Numbered from the stretch's first letter, positions 24,466 through 36,345 are shown. The stretch is 64,000 nucleotides of DNA from Euryodendron excelsum (GCA_033060915.1 CM065385.1:10496501-10560500); one strand, 5' to 3'. Translations and numbers: made by a program. Notes: generated by a model from the sequence alone, not told the origin.

Positions 24466-24485
24466 TGGTACCATTACCGGGAATC
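24466..24485 (+). promoter_or_regulatory. Primer-binding site, tRNA-Asp-like
   Basis: TGGTACCATTACCGGGAATC starts 5 bp after the left LTR end. It is a slightly decayed form of the TGGCGCCGTTGCCGGGGA site that pairs with tRNA-Asp in Athila-type plant Gypsy elements. It fixes the plus orientation of the element. Confidence 0.65.
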
Positions 24486-25029
24486 AAAGGCACACAGTAA
24501 GCATTGAACAGGCCTTAGTTGAAGAGCGGATTAGTGGATTGGATCTCCTTTTATCCACCACGAAGGAGGAGTCTACAACTTAGGCCATGGGTAACTTCAT
24601 TGATCCCTTTATGTGAAAACCATGCTAGATTTTTAGTTTTTCTTTGTCAAGGTTTGTTTTGTCTGAGTAGATTAGCTTTTTGCATTATTGAATTGACTAG
24701 CTAGGAACCAATTGGTGGTTTAGCAATTGGTGGATAAGCTTGTGTGCTATTTGCTTATTGGTGGTATTATTTTTGCATAAGAAGACTGGAAGTGTTGGTT
24801 GGGAATTAAATTGGGAATTGTAAATTGGTGGTACATTTATATGGGGATTGGAGGATTTAAAAGGTAAATTGGTGGAAGGGAGTTGTGAATTGACTTGTTG
24901 AAACGCGGATTGCTAATTTGTGTGTGCATTGCATAATTTCATACACATCATCTTTACACCATGATATAGGCACAATGGAACACTTTTCTCCATAGGTTGA
25001 GAATGATGGTAGTGGAAGCATCCATGGTT

Positions 25030-25157
25030 ATGGTGGTGTGAAAGCACCTCCTTGTCGATCTCTTAGAGACCACATTCGAGCTCATGAGATTATAGTGCAA
25101 ACACTATCTTTCCGGTCTCTTAGAGATTGCTTTCAAGCTAATGATCAATGGGATCCT
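25030..25157 (+). pseudogene. ORF fragment of the LARD-like element, upstream of the nested solo LTR
   Basis: An open frame from 25038 contains two related motifs, CRSLRDHI and FRSLRDCF, about 20 residues apart. It is cut by the solo LTR at 25158 and the same frame resumes at 30195, which indicates the insertion broke an open frame. I do not recognise the product. The position after the primer site suggests a gag-like or leader protein. Confidence 0.4.
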
Positions 25158-25345
25158 CGTAAGCACCCTATTTTTGACCGCTCGGTGATCTCCACTCCGT
25201 CCAGACTTGTGTTCAAGTCATTGTGGGCATATTTCAATCCAAATTAACTTTCTAAGTCTAACCTCGTCAATTCATCGCTTTGCGGGCCCCACCGAGCCCA
25301 AATGGAGGCAAGATGACCAAAATGCCCTTGAGGGCATTGTTTGGT

Positions 25346-25590
25346 CTAATTCCAAATTAGGCACATCTTTCCAAAGACGATAAGTCCACTTTCCAATTCC
25401 AAATCAGGCACGTCTTTTCAAAGACGGTAAGTCCCCTTTTCAATTCCAAATCAGGCACGTCTTTTCAAAGACGGTAAATCCCCTTTCAAACTCCAAATCA
25501 GGCATATCTTTCCGAAGATGGTAAGTCCCCTTTCCAATTCCAACAGGCGCGTCTTCCTGAAGACGGTAAGTCCCCTTTCCAAGCCAAATT
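25346..25590 (+). repeat. 47-bp tandem repeat, five copies
   Basis: Units carry the hairpin-like core CGTCTTTTCAAAGACGGTAAG followed by TCCCC and TTCCAATTCCAAATCAGG. The GCA before the core recurs at 25361, 25408, 25455 and 25502, with a fifth core near 25548: spacing 46-47 bp. Other LTR copies hold one or two units, so it expanded in this copy. Confidence 0.75.
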
Positions 25591-26898
25591 CCAATTCCAA
25601 TCCCTCTCTCGAGACAGTTGATTCCTCGAGATGGTCTGACACATTTTTCTAAGAAAATCTCTTCGAAACGATAAGTCCCTTTAAACCTATCGACCGGGAC
25701 GAGACCCCAAGTCCCCTAGATGGTAGAACAGTCCACCTTTGGCGCCTGTTAGCCTACCAATGCAAAAATGTTTATTTAGGCACGCCTTTTGAGAAAGTTG
25801 ATTCTCAGGTGCTAAGTCCCTTTAGCAGCTTTCCGAGATCAAGTAGTCTCGGGAATGATCGCGAACCGTTAGAGTAGCGAAAATACTCGCAAACATCACA
25901 ACCGTTAGAGTAGCAGAAATACTCACAAACAGGTCGATATAGGGAATTGCCAACAAACCCCTGTATCACGCAACCGCCGTTAGAGTGGCGGAAACACTCA
26001 AAACCTAGGTCAACACCAGTGCCTACTAGCCCACTTCGATGAAAAATGACCAAACTGCCCCTAGGGCCATTTTCGGCACGTTTCTCAAGAACACATTTGA
26101 ATCCTCAGAATAGTAAGTCCAACCTTCCAAGATTGTCTTAAAGGAAATCCGGCATGATTAGGTGCCTTCTAATCAGTTTCGGGCCAATTCCAAGACTTTT
26201 CGGTCAAGATGACCATTTTGCCCCTAGGCATTCGAATGCCCCGAGAACCACACCGGCCCTGGGTATCAAACTGGTAGCCTCAAGAGAATGCTTTTTATAG
26301 TATTCTTGGCTTTCCTCTATCTTTTCAGATCATTCCAAGTCAGTTCCGGTGAACCTGATGCAAAATGACCGTTTTGCTCCTAGTGGGCCGGTCACCTTCT
26401 CTGACCACACCAGCTCTGGGTATCAAACCGGTAACCTTTGGGAGTATTCTAAATAATGTTTCCAAATCTCAAATCTTCTTCCAAGACGTTCCGAGTCCAT
26501 CTCGGCAGCTTTCTGGTCCGATTGACCGTTTTGCCCCTAATGGCCCGATCAATCCTTCCAACACTTCATATCTTCATTTTTCAAGTCAGATACCTCCAGG
26601 ACACTGTTCTAAGTGTTCCTGCCCTTTTTCCGGCCTTACGGGCATTCTCGATCTTTCGACTCCTTCCCGAACTTTTCGGAGTCACTCCTAGTGAAGCCAG
26701 GCCAAAAATTGCATGGTAGTCACTAGTACAGACGCCCAAATCTTCCAAAGATACGTTGCTTGCCGACCTTAAAACTTTCCTATCTAGCGCCACTAGCAGT
26801 GGCACCAAGCCAAGAAATGGCCTAGCGCCACTCCTAGTGGCGCCAAGAGGAAGTTTGGTCTGGCACCACTACAATAGGCGCCAGGTCTATCCCATCTC

Positions 26899-26906
26899 TA
26901 TAAATA
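26899..26906 (+). promoter_or_regulatory. LTR TATA box (TATAAATA)
   Basis: CTCTATAAATACAGAGCC, as in the other copies; GC-rich inverted repeats lie at 26785-26885. Confidence 0.6.
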
Positions 26907-29900
26907 CAGAGCCTCTTCCAGCGTGAAAGAGGTTAGCAAACTCAATTTAAAAACCCTAATTCTCGATATACATAGCTCGTACACTCCCAAAACCCTAGCT
27001 TCTCTAGGTTTTCCAAACCCTAGCCACCATACACCAAACCCTAGCCTCCTATACACTCTCATACACTTATACACTAGCCTCCAACCCTCCTTTGAAGACT
27101 TGAAGCACTACAATCTGAATGTTCAAAGATTGAAGACGAACTCTTGAAGATTGAAGCAAGACAAGCAAAACAAAGCGCGCATAGCTAAGCAAGATAAAGA
27201 AGATACAAGGTAGGCTTCTTATTTAAATTTTCGTACTTCCCCCCTCTCTCTTCTCTCTCCTAACCCACTTGGATTTTCTCTATTTTAATCCCCCATCTCT
27301 TTTCCCCCTTTCTTTGCATGCTTAAAACAAGGGGACTCTCGGTCCATGTGTAGGACTAGACTATTTGAGGGTCACCGTGTCGGGGGCTTTCTTTTAGTCT
27401 AACCAAAGACCACGTGGGTTCGACTCCCTTGATTATGTGGTGAAGTCTTAACCTTGTATGTTCACGACCCTAAATTTGCATTGTGCATATCAAGATCTTG
27501 CATTCTTCCAAAAATCGTTTTCAAACTCGTTTTCAAAGCTTGCATTAAACTTATTTTCAAAATTGCATCAAAATCTCCTTTTTCAAAACTTGTTTTCAAA
27601 TCACAATTCTAGGGTGATTCTAGCCTTTCTATGGCTAGGATTACTTTAGGAAAGTATTATATTTAATGTGACTTTTATAGTCTATATTTTCAAATCTTGT
27701 TGTTTTCAAAATCACTTTCTTAAAGTGGTTCTAACCCTCTTATGGTTAGAATCGCTTTAGAAAAGTGAGACGTTTTTATACTTTCCAAAATCTCCTCTCA
27801 AAAATCTCTTTCTAAAATCCTCTTTTTCAACATGCTTTGCAAAAGCTCTCCTTTCCAAAATTGTTTTCAAGAACTCCCTCCAAAAATCTATTTTTTAAAA
27901 ACTCTCTTTTCAACTCTTTCTCAAAACGCTCTCTTCAAAATCCACTTTCTAAAAACACTCCCTAGGTTTCCTTCCTAGAAAACGCCTTCCTCCAAAATTC
28001 ACTTTCCTAAAAACTCTTTTCAAAAAGCTTCTTCCAAAATCTCTTTCCAAAAGCTCTCTTTTTAAAACTCATCTTCTAGAAACTCCTCTTCTAGAAACTC
28101 CTCTCTAGAATTTCCTTCTAAAAACTTGTTTCCAAAAAACACACTTTCCAAAAGTCCCTTTCCTTAGAGCCTAAGTCAAGTCCTAGAGCCACGATTAGGA
28201 GACCCTAATTTTCTTTCCAAAAACATGGTTTTCAAACTTGCCTTAAAACCTAGGTTTCCAAAACCTCTTATTTTCTACATCAAAACTATACATATTTCCA
28301 AAACCTATTTTCTACGTCAAACTATACACTTCCAAATCTAGGGTTTTTAAAATTTCATTTTTTAAATCCTTGTCAAATCAAATCTTCCCTCTAGAAAACA
28401 AATCCAATCTCCTATTTAGGAAACTAAATCCAATCCTCCGTTTTTATAAACAAAATCAAATTTTCTCTTTTAGAAACAAAATCCAATCCCTCTAAACACA
28501 AATCTTTCGTAATTCAAATCCTTCCTAATCTCTTACCTTCCTAAACCTTAAGTGTCCAAAACTTACACTTTTAAATATTTCCTTAAACTTTAAACTTCCA
28601 AATCCTTCTTAATCTAAACTTTCCCTAATTCCAACCTTCCCTAAATTCCATACCTTTCCAAATCTTAACTTTCCAAATCTAAATCTTCAAATCTTTCTTA
28701 AGTTCAAATCTTTCCAAAACTCTAAATTTTCTTAAATTTAAATCTTTCTAAAATTCTAAACTTCCTAAATCTCAAATTTTTCCAAATCCAAAACTTTCTA
28801 AATTCGAAACTTTCTTAAGTTGAAACTTTCTAAATTTTAAGCTTTCCAACTTTCAAAACTTCCTAATTTCAAAACCTTTCCTAAAATGAAAACTTTCCTA
28901 ATTCAAACACTTTCCTAAATTGAAACTTTCCTGAAACAAAACTTTCCAAAAATGACACTTTTCTAATTCGAAACTTCCCTAAACCAAAACTTTCCTAAAA
29001 TGGAACCTTCCTAAAGTATCACTTTCCTAAAACGGAACTTTTCTAAATCGAACCTTTCCTAAATCTAATCTTTTCTAAAACTCTTTCGAGTCAAGTCAAA
29101 TCTTTCTTAAACTCTTCCAAGTCAAATTTTTCTTAAGTCTCCTCTCTTTCCTAAGTCTAGGTTTCCTAAATCTCAATCTTTCCAAGTCAAGTCCAATCTT
29201 TCTTTTCTAAGTTCCTAAGTCTAGGTCTTTCAAAACCAATCTTTTCAAATCTTCCATTCAAAGTCCAAATTTCCTATTCTTCCAATTCCAATTTGAATTC
29301 CAACTCCAATTCTCTTCCAAATCAACTCTTCTATTTTCTATCGGACTCTTATCCGAACTACGACTAACTTGATTCCTCCAAAGGATACGTAGGCAACTCT
29401 CATGGGTGCAGTCACAATTTATTTCAAATCTTCAATTCCACAACATTTTTCAAACTTCTATTTCCACAACCTTTTCAAGTCTCCAATCTATTTTCAAACT
29501 TCCAATTCCAAATTTCTATTTCCAAATCTCTATTTTCAATTTTCAAAACTTTCTTTCCAAATTCAAACTTCTATCTCTTCCTTTTCAATTCAAATCAATT
29601 TCTTTCCAAATCTTTTTTTTTTTTTCTAACTCTCTTTTCTTACACTTGCCTATCATGCATAATGTTAAATTTCTTTTAAACATTGTTTTTCTAAAGTGGA
29701 TAGGATTGGTCATTTATTTAGTTGAAGACTCTAATAGGTGAATTTAGGGTAGATTGACATGTAGGTACCGCAAGGGCGGGGTAGGGTGATGGCTTAGTGC
29801 GTCTTCCCTACACGTAACCAACCTCTAAACCTAGATCACTGTTTTTGAAAGACCAAAAACGGAGTTATGTTTCAAAAAGGGCTTAAATGTTTTCCAAAGG

Positions 29901-30194
29901 TTGTCAAACAACCTGTTTTCTTAAAAACCCTCTTTTGAGGAGATATTTTCAAAATCGTTTTCCAAAACCCTAAGTGTAGTTTTCGAATTATGCTTAGTTT
30001 TTAGGTGACCTAACTCACCTTAATCAAGTTAAGTGGCGACTCCAAACTTTTTTCAAAAGCCATTTATTCAAATCTATTTTCAATTCAAACCTAGTCGCAC
30101 TCATTCTTTTGGGAAGGTGAGTTCTAACGAGAGAGTACAGTATTTTTCTCGCTTGTGTGTGTATTCCTCGAGCGCGAAAAATCTAGACGCGACA

Positions 30195-31024
30195 ATTCTT
30201 TTCCACCAACTTACAATCTGGTGTGGTATAATGAACTCAACCTTGTTAAAGGGCTAAGGGAACTTTTTCACCTCACTATCTACCATCACCACAATCCTAT
30301 CAAGAACCACTTGAACAGTACCAAGTATCACCACCAATTTACCACTACCAAGAGCCTATTTTATATCCATCTTCATCCAATGAGTCTCTTGGGGACGACT
30401 CTCAACTAGCATCTCTAGAATGGACTGAAAGACCGTTAGCAGACTTAAAGGGTTAAATGGCTTTATTTTTGGAAGCCTTAAATGTCCAAGGTTTTAGAGA
30501 GCTTTAGTGAAGCCTATTATACTCCTAACCCCAGCCATGAGCAAATCCACACTGTCACTAACCCTACGAATGAGGACAACATAGATCAAACCATGTCCCA
30601 AGAGTCTAAGTCTAGGGAAGAAGCTCTTAAGGTGAATGAAGAAATGATTGAAGATGCGAATAGGGATGAGGAGCCCATGCGAGAGGCAACCGAGAGAGAG
30701 GAGCCCATGATTGAGGACTTCAAGCAAGAAATAAATGAGGAAGAGAGAACCCTTGACCTTAGTGAGGGTTTTAGTCTTTTAGATGTTAGGGATGTATAAG
30801 TGAACGAGAATGTTGATAGTGTAGAGGTCATTTCAACCCTGTCTATGCGTCATGAGATCCATACCTTTCATCCTGTAGCACCTAATCCCAACATGCTGGA
30901 ACCTTTAGAGCCTCGTACCCTAATATTAGAACCCAATATCTTTCAAATCGGCAAACAACTAGAGGTAATGGAGGATGATAAAGTTTACAGAGTCAATTTG
31001 ATAGGCACCTTTGTGTACGATTAA
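30195..31024 (+). pseudogene. Decayed ORF of the LARD-like element encoding an acidic protein of unknown function
   Basis: After the solo LTR the interrupted frame continues, then shifts. From 30482 an open frame gives about 105 residues rich in E and D (repeated EEPM motifs), stops at TAA 30797-30799, and continues in frame to 31024. The second part has proline-rich PNPNMLEPLEP and an ILEPNIFQIG stretch. No zinc knuckle, protease or RT motif is visible and I recognise no family. It is best treated as the broken remains of an element-specific protein. Confidence 0.4.
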
Positions 31025-33453
31025 TTGACTTTCTTTTCATTCTATGATCCATTTGATCCTTGGGTGCCTAATTGTTATATCCTTGAGTTCACCAAGGATA
31101 TTGACCATGGTCATGCCTACATTTGGTTGCCCTTTTTACAAGTTGCCTTATTAGACATTTGGAATGATGGCAAATTTTCCCTTAGTAGTATAGGGTGATC
31201 CTCTCTCATATGGTTGTGTAGGAGTATGAGTAGTTTAGATAGTTTTTGCCTTCGTTTTGTTTTGTTAGTTAGGTTTCCATCTTAGTTGAGGGGTGCATTT
31301 AGGCACCCTAACCTCTCTTCCCTCGCGTTTCGTCTCGTTTCTTGCATTGTCTTCATGCATTGAAAATAATGCATCATTCTAGTTAGGGAGGGAGGAGAGA
31401 GAGTAGTTTTAGAGGCTTAACCTCTATTTTTTTCCCTTTCGTTTTGTTTGTGTTTAGAAAATTTTGAAAAAAGTTCGAAATTTTTGAGAAATTTTTTAAC
31501 AGATGCCGTTGACTTATTGTAGTTAGAGACAGATTTTAGATACCATTTGTAAGAGCATGTCATTTCATTATATTTATCTAAAACTCTATTGTTCATAGTG
31601 GATGTCATTTTTTAAGATTCACTGTTATATATTTCTTGTATTTTACTTCAAATGTCTTCATGGTGTATTGACTATTCTCAGGTATTATGTTGGATAATAA
31701 TTTTTTTATTACTTAGGATCTTTGGTAGAGGTTAAAGTATCTTGTGGTTCCAGCACTTTAGTTTTCTATCTTTAGCATGTTTTTCATATGTTTCATGACT
31801 ATCTCTCGTTATTCATGGTGGATGTATTGATGTTTTATTTATGGGAACTATAGCAACATTTTTTAAACTGTAACTTGAGATTAGAAGATAGGAGTTTATA
31901 CATGTATCTTAAGTTAATGTTGATTCACTCTTTACACATAAAACAGTGTGGGGTTGCATCATTCATGCTTCGATAGAGGGGATTACTTCTTTGTGAACAA
32001 TCATGTTATATGACTTCATTTCTTACTATCTTATGCATCATCACTCTTATATAAGTGGAGATTTTACTTTGTGAGCTTTAGAGTATTTATCGCATTTCAG
32101 AGTGATTATATCTACTCAAGGATTAATTCTTCACTCTCGTTTTCTTCAATAACTTCATTGTGTTTGTATTTGGTTCATGAGTTGAGTATTGATTAATAAG
32201 GTTGACACTTATACTTTATTAAAGTCTATGGCTATATATTTTGGATATGATTCTAGGCCCTTATTTTTCTTGCAAACCATAAGCTTTTGTGAAAAGAGTT
32301 ATTTCCTTTGGTTCCCTTTGGCCCTCTTTGATACCCCATTGTTTCTCTTCATATTTATGCAATTTGAAATGTGTTGACATTTCTCTCTTAAGTGTGAGAT
32401 GCTATTGTTTTTTATTTGCAAACAATGCCTTGGAAAAGTAAAAAAGAAAAGGAATATCTTGAGGCAATGTGAAAAGAAAGAAAAGCAAAGAGAAAGATTG
32501 ATGGGGGTGAAGTTGAAAATGAGAAAAAGAGAAAATTGAGGAATATGAAGAAAAAAAATGTCAAATGTAAAGGGGCAATCAAAAGATGAAAGCATGAAAG
32601 AAAAGAAAAAAAAAAGGAAAAGAAAGAAGAGTTGCAAAGTTGAAGAAAGTGAATGAAAAGAGAAAAATATTTAGAAAAGTGTTATAAAATCAAAAGGGGA
32701 AGAGTTGGAGTTGTTTAACCATTTATCATTTCATGCCTTGATCCACATGATTTGACCTATTCCTATCCTTCTCTACCTTTATCTTTTATCTTTTCTAGAT
32801 CACCCTTTTCACCTTTAAAAGGGCCTAGTTGATCTAAGTTCTGCTTGATTGGAATTCTATTAGAGTAGATAACATTACTTGTTAACTTCTCTAAATCAAT
32901 ACTCAACTATAAATGTTCTTTCATGAAGCTATGCTAGGTTGATATACTTATATCTTACCAGCTTTTGTATATGGTATGCTTACTTGTTTTCCTTTTCATT
33001 TACTCTTATGATAAGCGTACCATTGTGATAGCCATGTGGGTCTTCCTTTGTAAGTGTATGAACAGTGAGGATTTGAACCAAAGCTTAAAAGGTTTAGGAA
33101 TGCATAAGTGTTTCATTTGAGTATGATTCTTCACTCACATACTTGAACCTCTCTTTTGTATGTTTATTACATACTCTTACATGTATTAGGAGTTAGGAGG
33201 GATGTCTAATGTTTACTTGAGTTGGATTATGCATGTTTTCCTTATTTTTATCTCTAATCACAATTTACAAAGGAATTTTTGTGAGTATCATCACTGAAAA
33301 CCCTCACGAGACACTACTCATCCACTAGAGGTAACTTAAAGGTTCAAAGGATTGATGCATGGAATAAATGCATCTGTGACTCATACGAAAATAGAGATTA
33401 TCTTTTATTCTTAGTGTTTTGCTAGGGAGTAGCAAAAGCTAGGTGGAGGGTGG
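31025..33453 (+). mobile_element. 3' non-coding part of the LARD-like element, with an A/G-rich tract
   Basis: About 2.4 kb with no convincing coding frame. The stretch 32430-32690 is strongly purine-rich on plus (runs of GAAAAG and AAAGAAAAG). The last 20 bases before the right LTR (33434-33453) include GGTGGAGGG, the likely polypurine tract that primes plus-strand DNA synthesis. Confidence 0.55.
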
Positions 33454-34743
33454 CAATTACACTCCAAAAGTGTAATCATTAGTCCCTAAATAGCTTTAGT
33501 TAATCCAATTAGTTTGCTTATACTTATGTTTTATCCTAATAATGCCCCTAATAATTTTTTGTTTATGTGTTTTATAGGTTTTGAGCTTAAAAGGGATCAA
33601 AATGAGCTTTGGGGGGAGAGGGGGGCAAAACGGTCATTTGACCATGCACACGATGAAGTTAACCATTTGTACGGTTAACCAACCATGCGCACGCCTATAG
33701 AAAATGATCAAACTTTAGAAGGGGGTGTTCAGCGTAAAGGCTTCTGTAGGAAGATCGTTCACACGATGAAGCCAACCGTGCACATGGTGGATTCAACCGT
33801 GCGCACGGTCTACAGAGCCCATGTTTTATTTTTGCCTATGAATCAGATTTTTGCTGATTTAATTAGGGATCTCAACTTTTTATACTTAGTTTTTTCTCTT
33901 AGATATAGTGAGTACGTGAGAGCATTGTAGAGAGAGAATGGTATTTTCCTAACTTTTCTTGTATTTTCTCTTATTTTCCTTGTAATCAAAACATTACTTT
34001 CTTTGCAAATTAATACAAGATCTTTCAAGTTTATAGCATTTCTACCATAGATTCAAGTAGTTAAACCCATCATTGAGTACAGTTGTGAAAATCAACCAAA
34101 GATCTTCAAGGAATTTCAATGGAGGTATATGAATTTCATTGATTTATCTTATGTTTTCCCTAATTCATTTTAATTGAGTGTAGATCTCTTAGAAAACCTA
34201 TGTTTATAATTTCATTTGGTAATTTCTATGCACAATTACACAATTGGTATAGGGATTGCACAAATCTATGATTTAAATTTATGACTTTTTCAATTGAACC
34301 CTACTCTATTCTCTATTAAGTATGAACTTAAGGTTTTCTGATCTAAATCTTCCGAATCAATGATCCATGAAGTAATCCTTGATTTAAGTTATAAATTCCT
34401 CTATTGAAGCTCTTGTTGTGAATTGATATATTGAAACTTTTATCCAAGCCTCTTTTATTGCATTTAAATCTAATTTTAATTGTTTTCACTAGTTATTAAT
34501 TCCTTTTCATTAGTTTAGTTAACTTAATCTTTTAAACAACAAACGATTTTTTGTCTATCTTTGGTCCAATTCTCCTTTATTTTGCAATTCAATTTTGGTC
34601 AATTAAATGTTAGTTGAGTGCTATATCATATTGATTTTGATCCTTGAGGAAAATCGACTCTGAAACTTACCGGATTTATACTTAAATCGCGACATTCGTT
34701 CTATTGCAAGAACTTAACAAACAACATCTTAAAGAGAGATTCA
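33454..34743 (+). repeat. Right LTR of the LARD-like element, 1290 bp
   Basis: Uninterrupted counterpart of the left LTR. It starts CAATTACACTCC, ends GAGATTCA and is followed by TSD copy CCAAT. It contains the perfect 14-bp palindrome ACCGTGCGCACGGT at 33796-33809 plus several shorter relatives around 33640-33800. It has an AT-rich TTTATACTTAG box near 33880 that could be its TATA. Confidence 0.75.
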
Positions 34744-35784
34744 CCAATCCTAGGTTAATCTTACGCTAGTTGTTTAACCCTATGTCGTCTTAACCCTAGT
34801 TTAATATAACCCTAGTTAATTAACTCTAGGTCAACTTAACCATAATTAGTTGACTTCAAAGGCGCCAATTTGAAGACCTTTTGAAGCATCTCTCAATTCA
34901 AAAATCCTTTTTCAAAAACATGTTTAAAAAATATTTCACTCTCTTGAGTTCAAGTTTGAAAAACCTTTCAAGACTCCATGAGTCTATTTTTCAATCGGGC
35001 TCACACCCGAATTACATATGACCTGACTCTAACCAAATGAGATACATAAGCAACCTTCATAGGTGCGGTCATAACCTTTATTTCAAAATCAAATATCATT
35101 TTCAAAACTTTTCCTCAAATCAAACTATCTTTTCAAAATCAAGTTTCAAAAACTTCCAATCTTTCAAGAATCAAATCTTAAACTCTTTTCAAATTCTTTC
35201 AAAGTCCTTTCCAAAAATGTGTATCATATATCATTCATTCAAAAAGTAATAACAAAATCCCGTTTTTTAAATTCTAAAGTGGATATAAAATTAATATTAA
35301 ATAACTAGTTATTCAAGTGAGTGAAGTAAGGGTGATTAGACATGTAGGTACCAAAAGTGTAGAGTAGGGTGATTATCTTAGGATATATTCCCTACACGTA
35401 AGCAAATCTCGAATCATAAATTTATGTTTCAAAGACTAAAACTAGAGTCATGTTTTCAAAAGGGTTTTAAAATGTTTCCTACGTTTGCTAAAAACCTCTT
35501 TTCCAAAAGCCTTCTTAAGAAGGCCATTTTCAAAAAAATTTAAGTTTAGTCTTCGGATTACATTTAGTTTTAAGTAACCTAACACATCTTTAACTATATT
35601 AGGTGGCGACTCCAAATTTTTTCAAAAAGTCTTTAATCAAATCAAGTTTTCAAGCTCAAATTCCCGTCACGCTTATATTTTTTGGATGATAAGTTCTAAC
35701 ATAGTAAGTACCGTATTTTTTCCGAGCCCAAATAGCTTAGGTTAAAAATTGGGGCGCTACAATGTAGAAAAAAAGAAGGGAAAA

Positions 35785-36119
35785 AAAAAATAAAGAAGCA
35801 ACTGCTTTAAACTTTTACGCTTCAGCACCTCAGGATTTGCTTCCAATCCAATTTGTGAACAAATTAATGATGTTAAACATTTTCTTTCACAGCCATCTTT
35901 GAACTTTGATACTAGTCTTGGGCAGAAATTTTCTGCATGAAGTTTGAGAAAATGTTCCAAGATCAAATTTCCAGCTGATGACAATATTTTATAATTGGGA
36001 AATGCCATAGGATCGAATAATTGTAGGGTCCAGATCCCATCCGGGACTGTACAGTGTACAGGGAACACGTCAAGAAATTGTGACTCATCAATATAAAAAC
36101 AAGCATTCCAGAAAATCAA
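35785..36119 (-). pseudogene. Orphan coding-like fragment of unknown family, beside the LTR end
   Basis: A minus-strand open frame of about 110 residues with normal protein-like composition (mixed hydrophobic/charged, five Cys, motifs such as VPDGIWTLQLFDPMAFPNY and GLEANPEVLKRKSLKQLL), unlike the low-complexity frames elsewhere. It has no clear start context and ends in a low-complexity A/T-rich tail just before the LTR boundary at 35761. I do not recognise the family. It may be one exon left from a gene cut by the LTR insertion, or chance. Confidence 0.3.
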
Positions 36120-36336
36120 ATGACATTGGAGAGAGGGTCCATTGTGTTTTTAGCTGTGACCCGTGACCTCATTTTTGGCAGCTGGCAACGTGCCAAACAA
36201 GGCCTTAAGATAGCATGATGCCTGCCAAACAGCCCTTACATTCAATAAAGAGAAAACAACAAAAACAACCCATTTTACTACAATTACTAGTGACTAGAGC
36301 AATCCAAGTCAAAGAACCATAGCCATAGGTCTCAAT

Positions 36337-36345
36337 TATATATAA
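36337..36345 (+). promoter_or_regulatory. TATA box of the inhibitor gene
   Basis: TATATATAA about 110 bp upstream of the ATG at 36453. An A10-G10 tract follows at 36351-36370 and CT-rich leader sequence lies between it and the ATG, as is common in plant 5' UTRs. Confidence 0.55.

Larger units (their letters stand above)
25158..30194 (+). mobile_element. Solo LTR (subfamily A), 5037 bp, TSD ATCCT/ATTCT
   Basis: It starts CGTAAGCACCC (TG changed to CG) and ends GACGCGACA. Flanks ATCCT (25153-25157) and ATTCT (30195-30199) differ by one transition. It carries E2F-like TTTGGCGC at 25738, a five-copy 47-bp repeat (25346-25590), TATA at 26899 and the pyrimidine-rich R/U5-like block. There is no internal region. 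The surrounding element reads through this point as an open frame when the insertion is ignored. Confidence 0.85.
19342..34743 (+). mobile_element. Full-length non-autonomous (LARD-like) Gypsy-type element with two LTRs, nested insertions removed about 6.5 kb
   Basis: Left LTR 19342-24460 (interrupted) and right LTR 33454-34743 are the same sequence at roughly 10% divergence by eye over the first 100 bp. A primer site follows the left LTR (24466-24485) and a purine tract precedes the right one. Flanks CCAAC (19337-19341) and CCAAT (34744-34748) are a 5-bp TSD with one transition. The inside, without the nested solo LTR, is about 4 kb and shows no protease, RT, RNase H or integrase motif, only short decayed ORFs. 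The primer site resembles the tRNA-Asp type known from Athila-like Gypsy elements. Calling it LARD-like is an inference from the missing pol. Confidence 0.75.
16644..35761 (+). mobile_element. Plus-strand long LTR (subfamily B), truncated at its start and split by a nested element
   Basis: The left part begins about 100 bp into the LTR consensus: the GATCAAAATGCCCC module is at 16697, about 53 bp in, whereas it is about 155 bp in for 25158-30194. The right part ends GGGGCGCTACA at 35761. Removing 19342-34743 plus one TSD copy leaves about 3.7 kb. It holds a TATA box at 17853, a U3 tandem dimer and the AACCCTAGG-rich block. Non-LTR DNA follows 35761 with no primer site, so this is a solo or 3' LTR. 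Its missing first 100 bp is probably left of the window, displaced by the minus-strand element that ends at 16643. Confidence 0.65.

Noticed and set aside
26365..26808. Overlapping ORFs on both strands (75-108 aa)
   Set aside because: All are inside the U3 of a solo LTR and are broken in the other copies.
32299..32637. 112-aa minus-strand ORF rich in Phe and Leu
   Set aside because: It is the complement of an A/G-rich non-coding tract in the LARD-like element.
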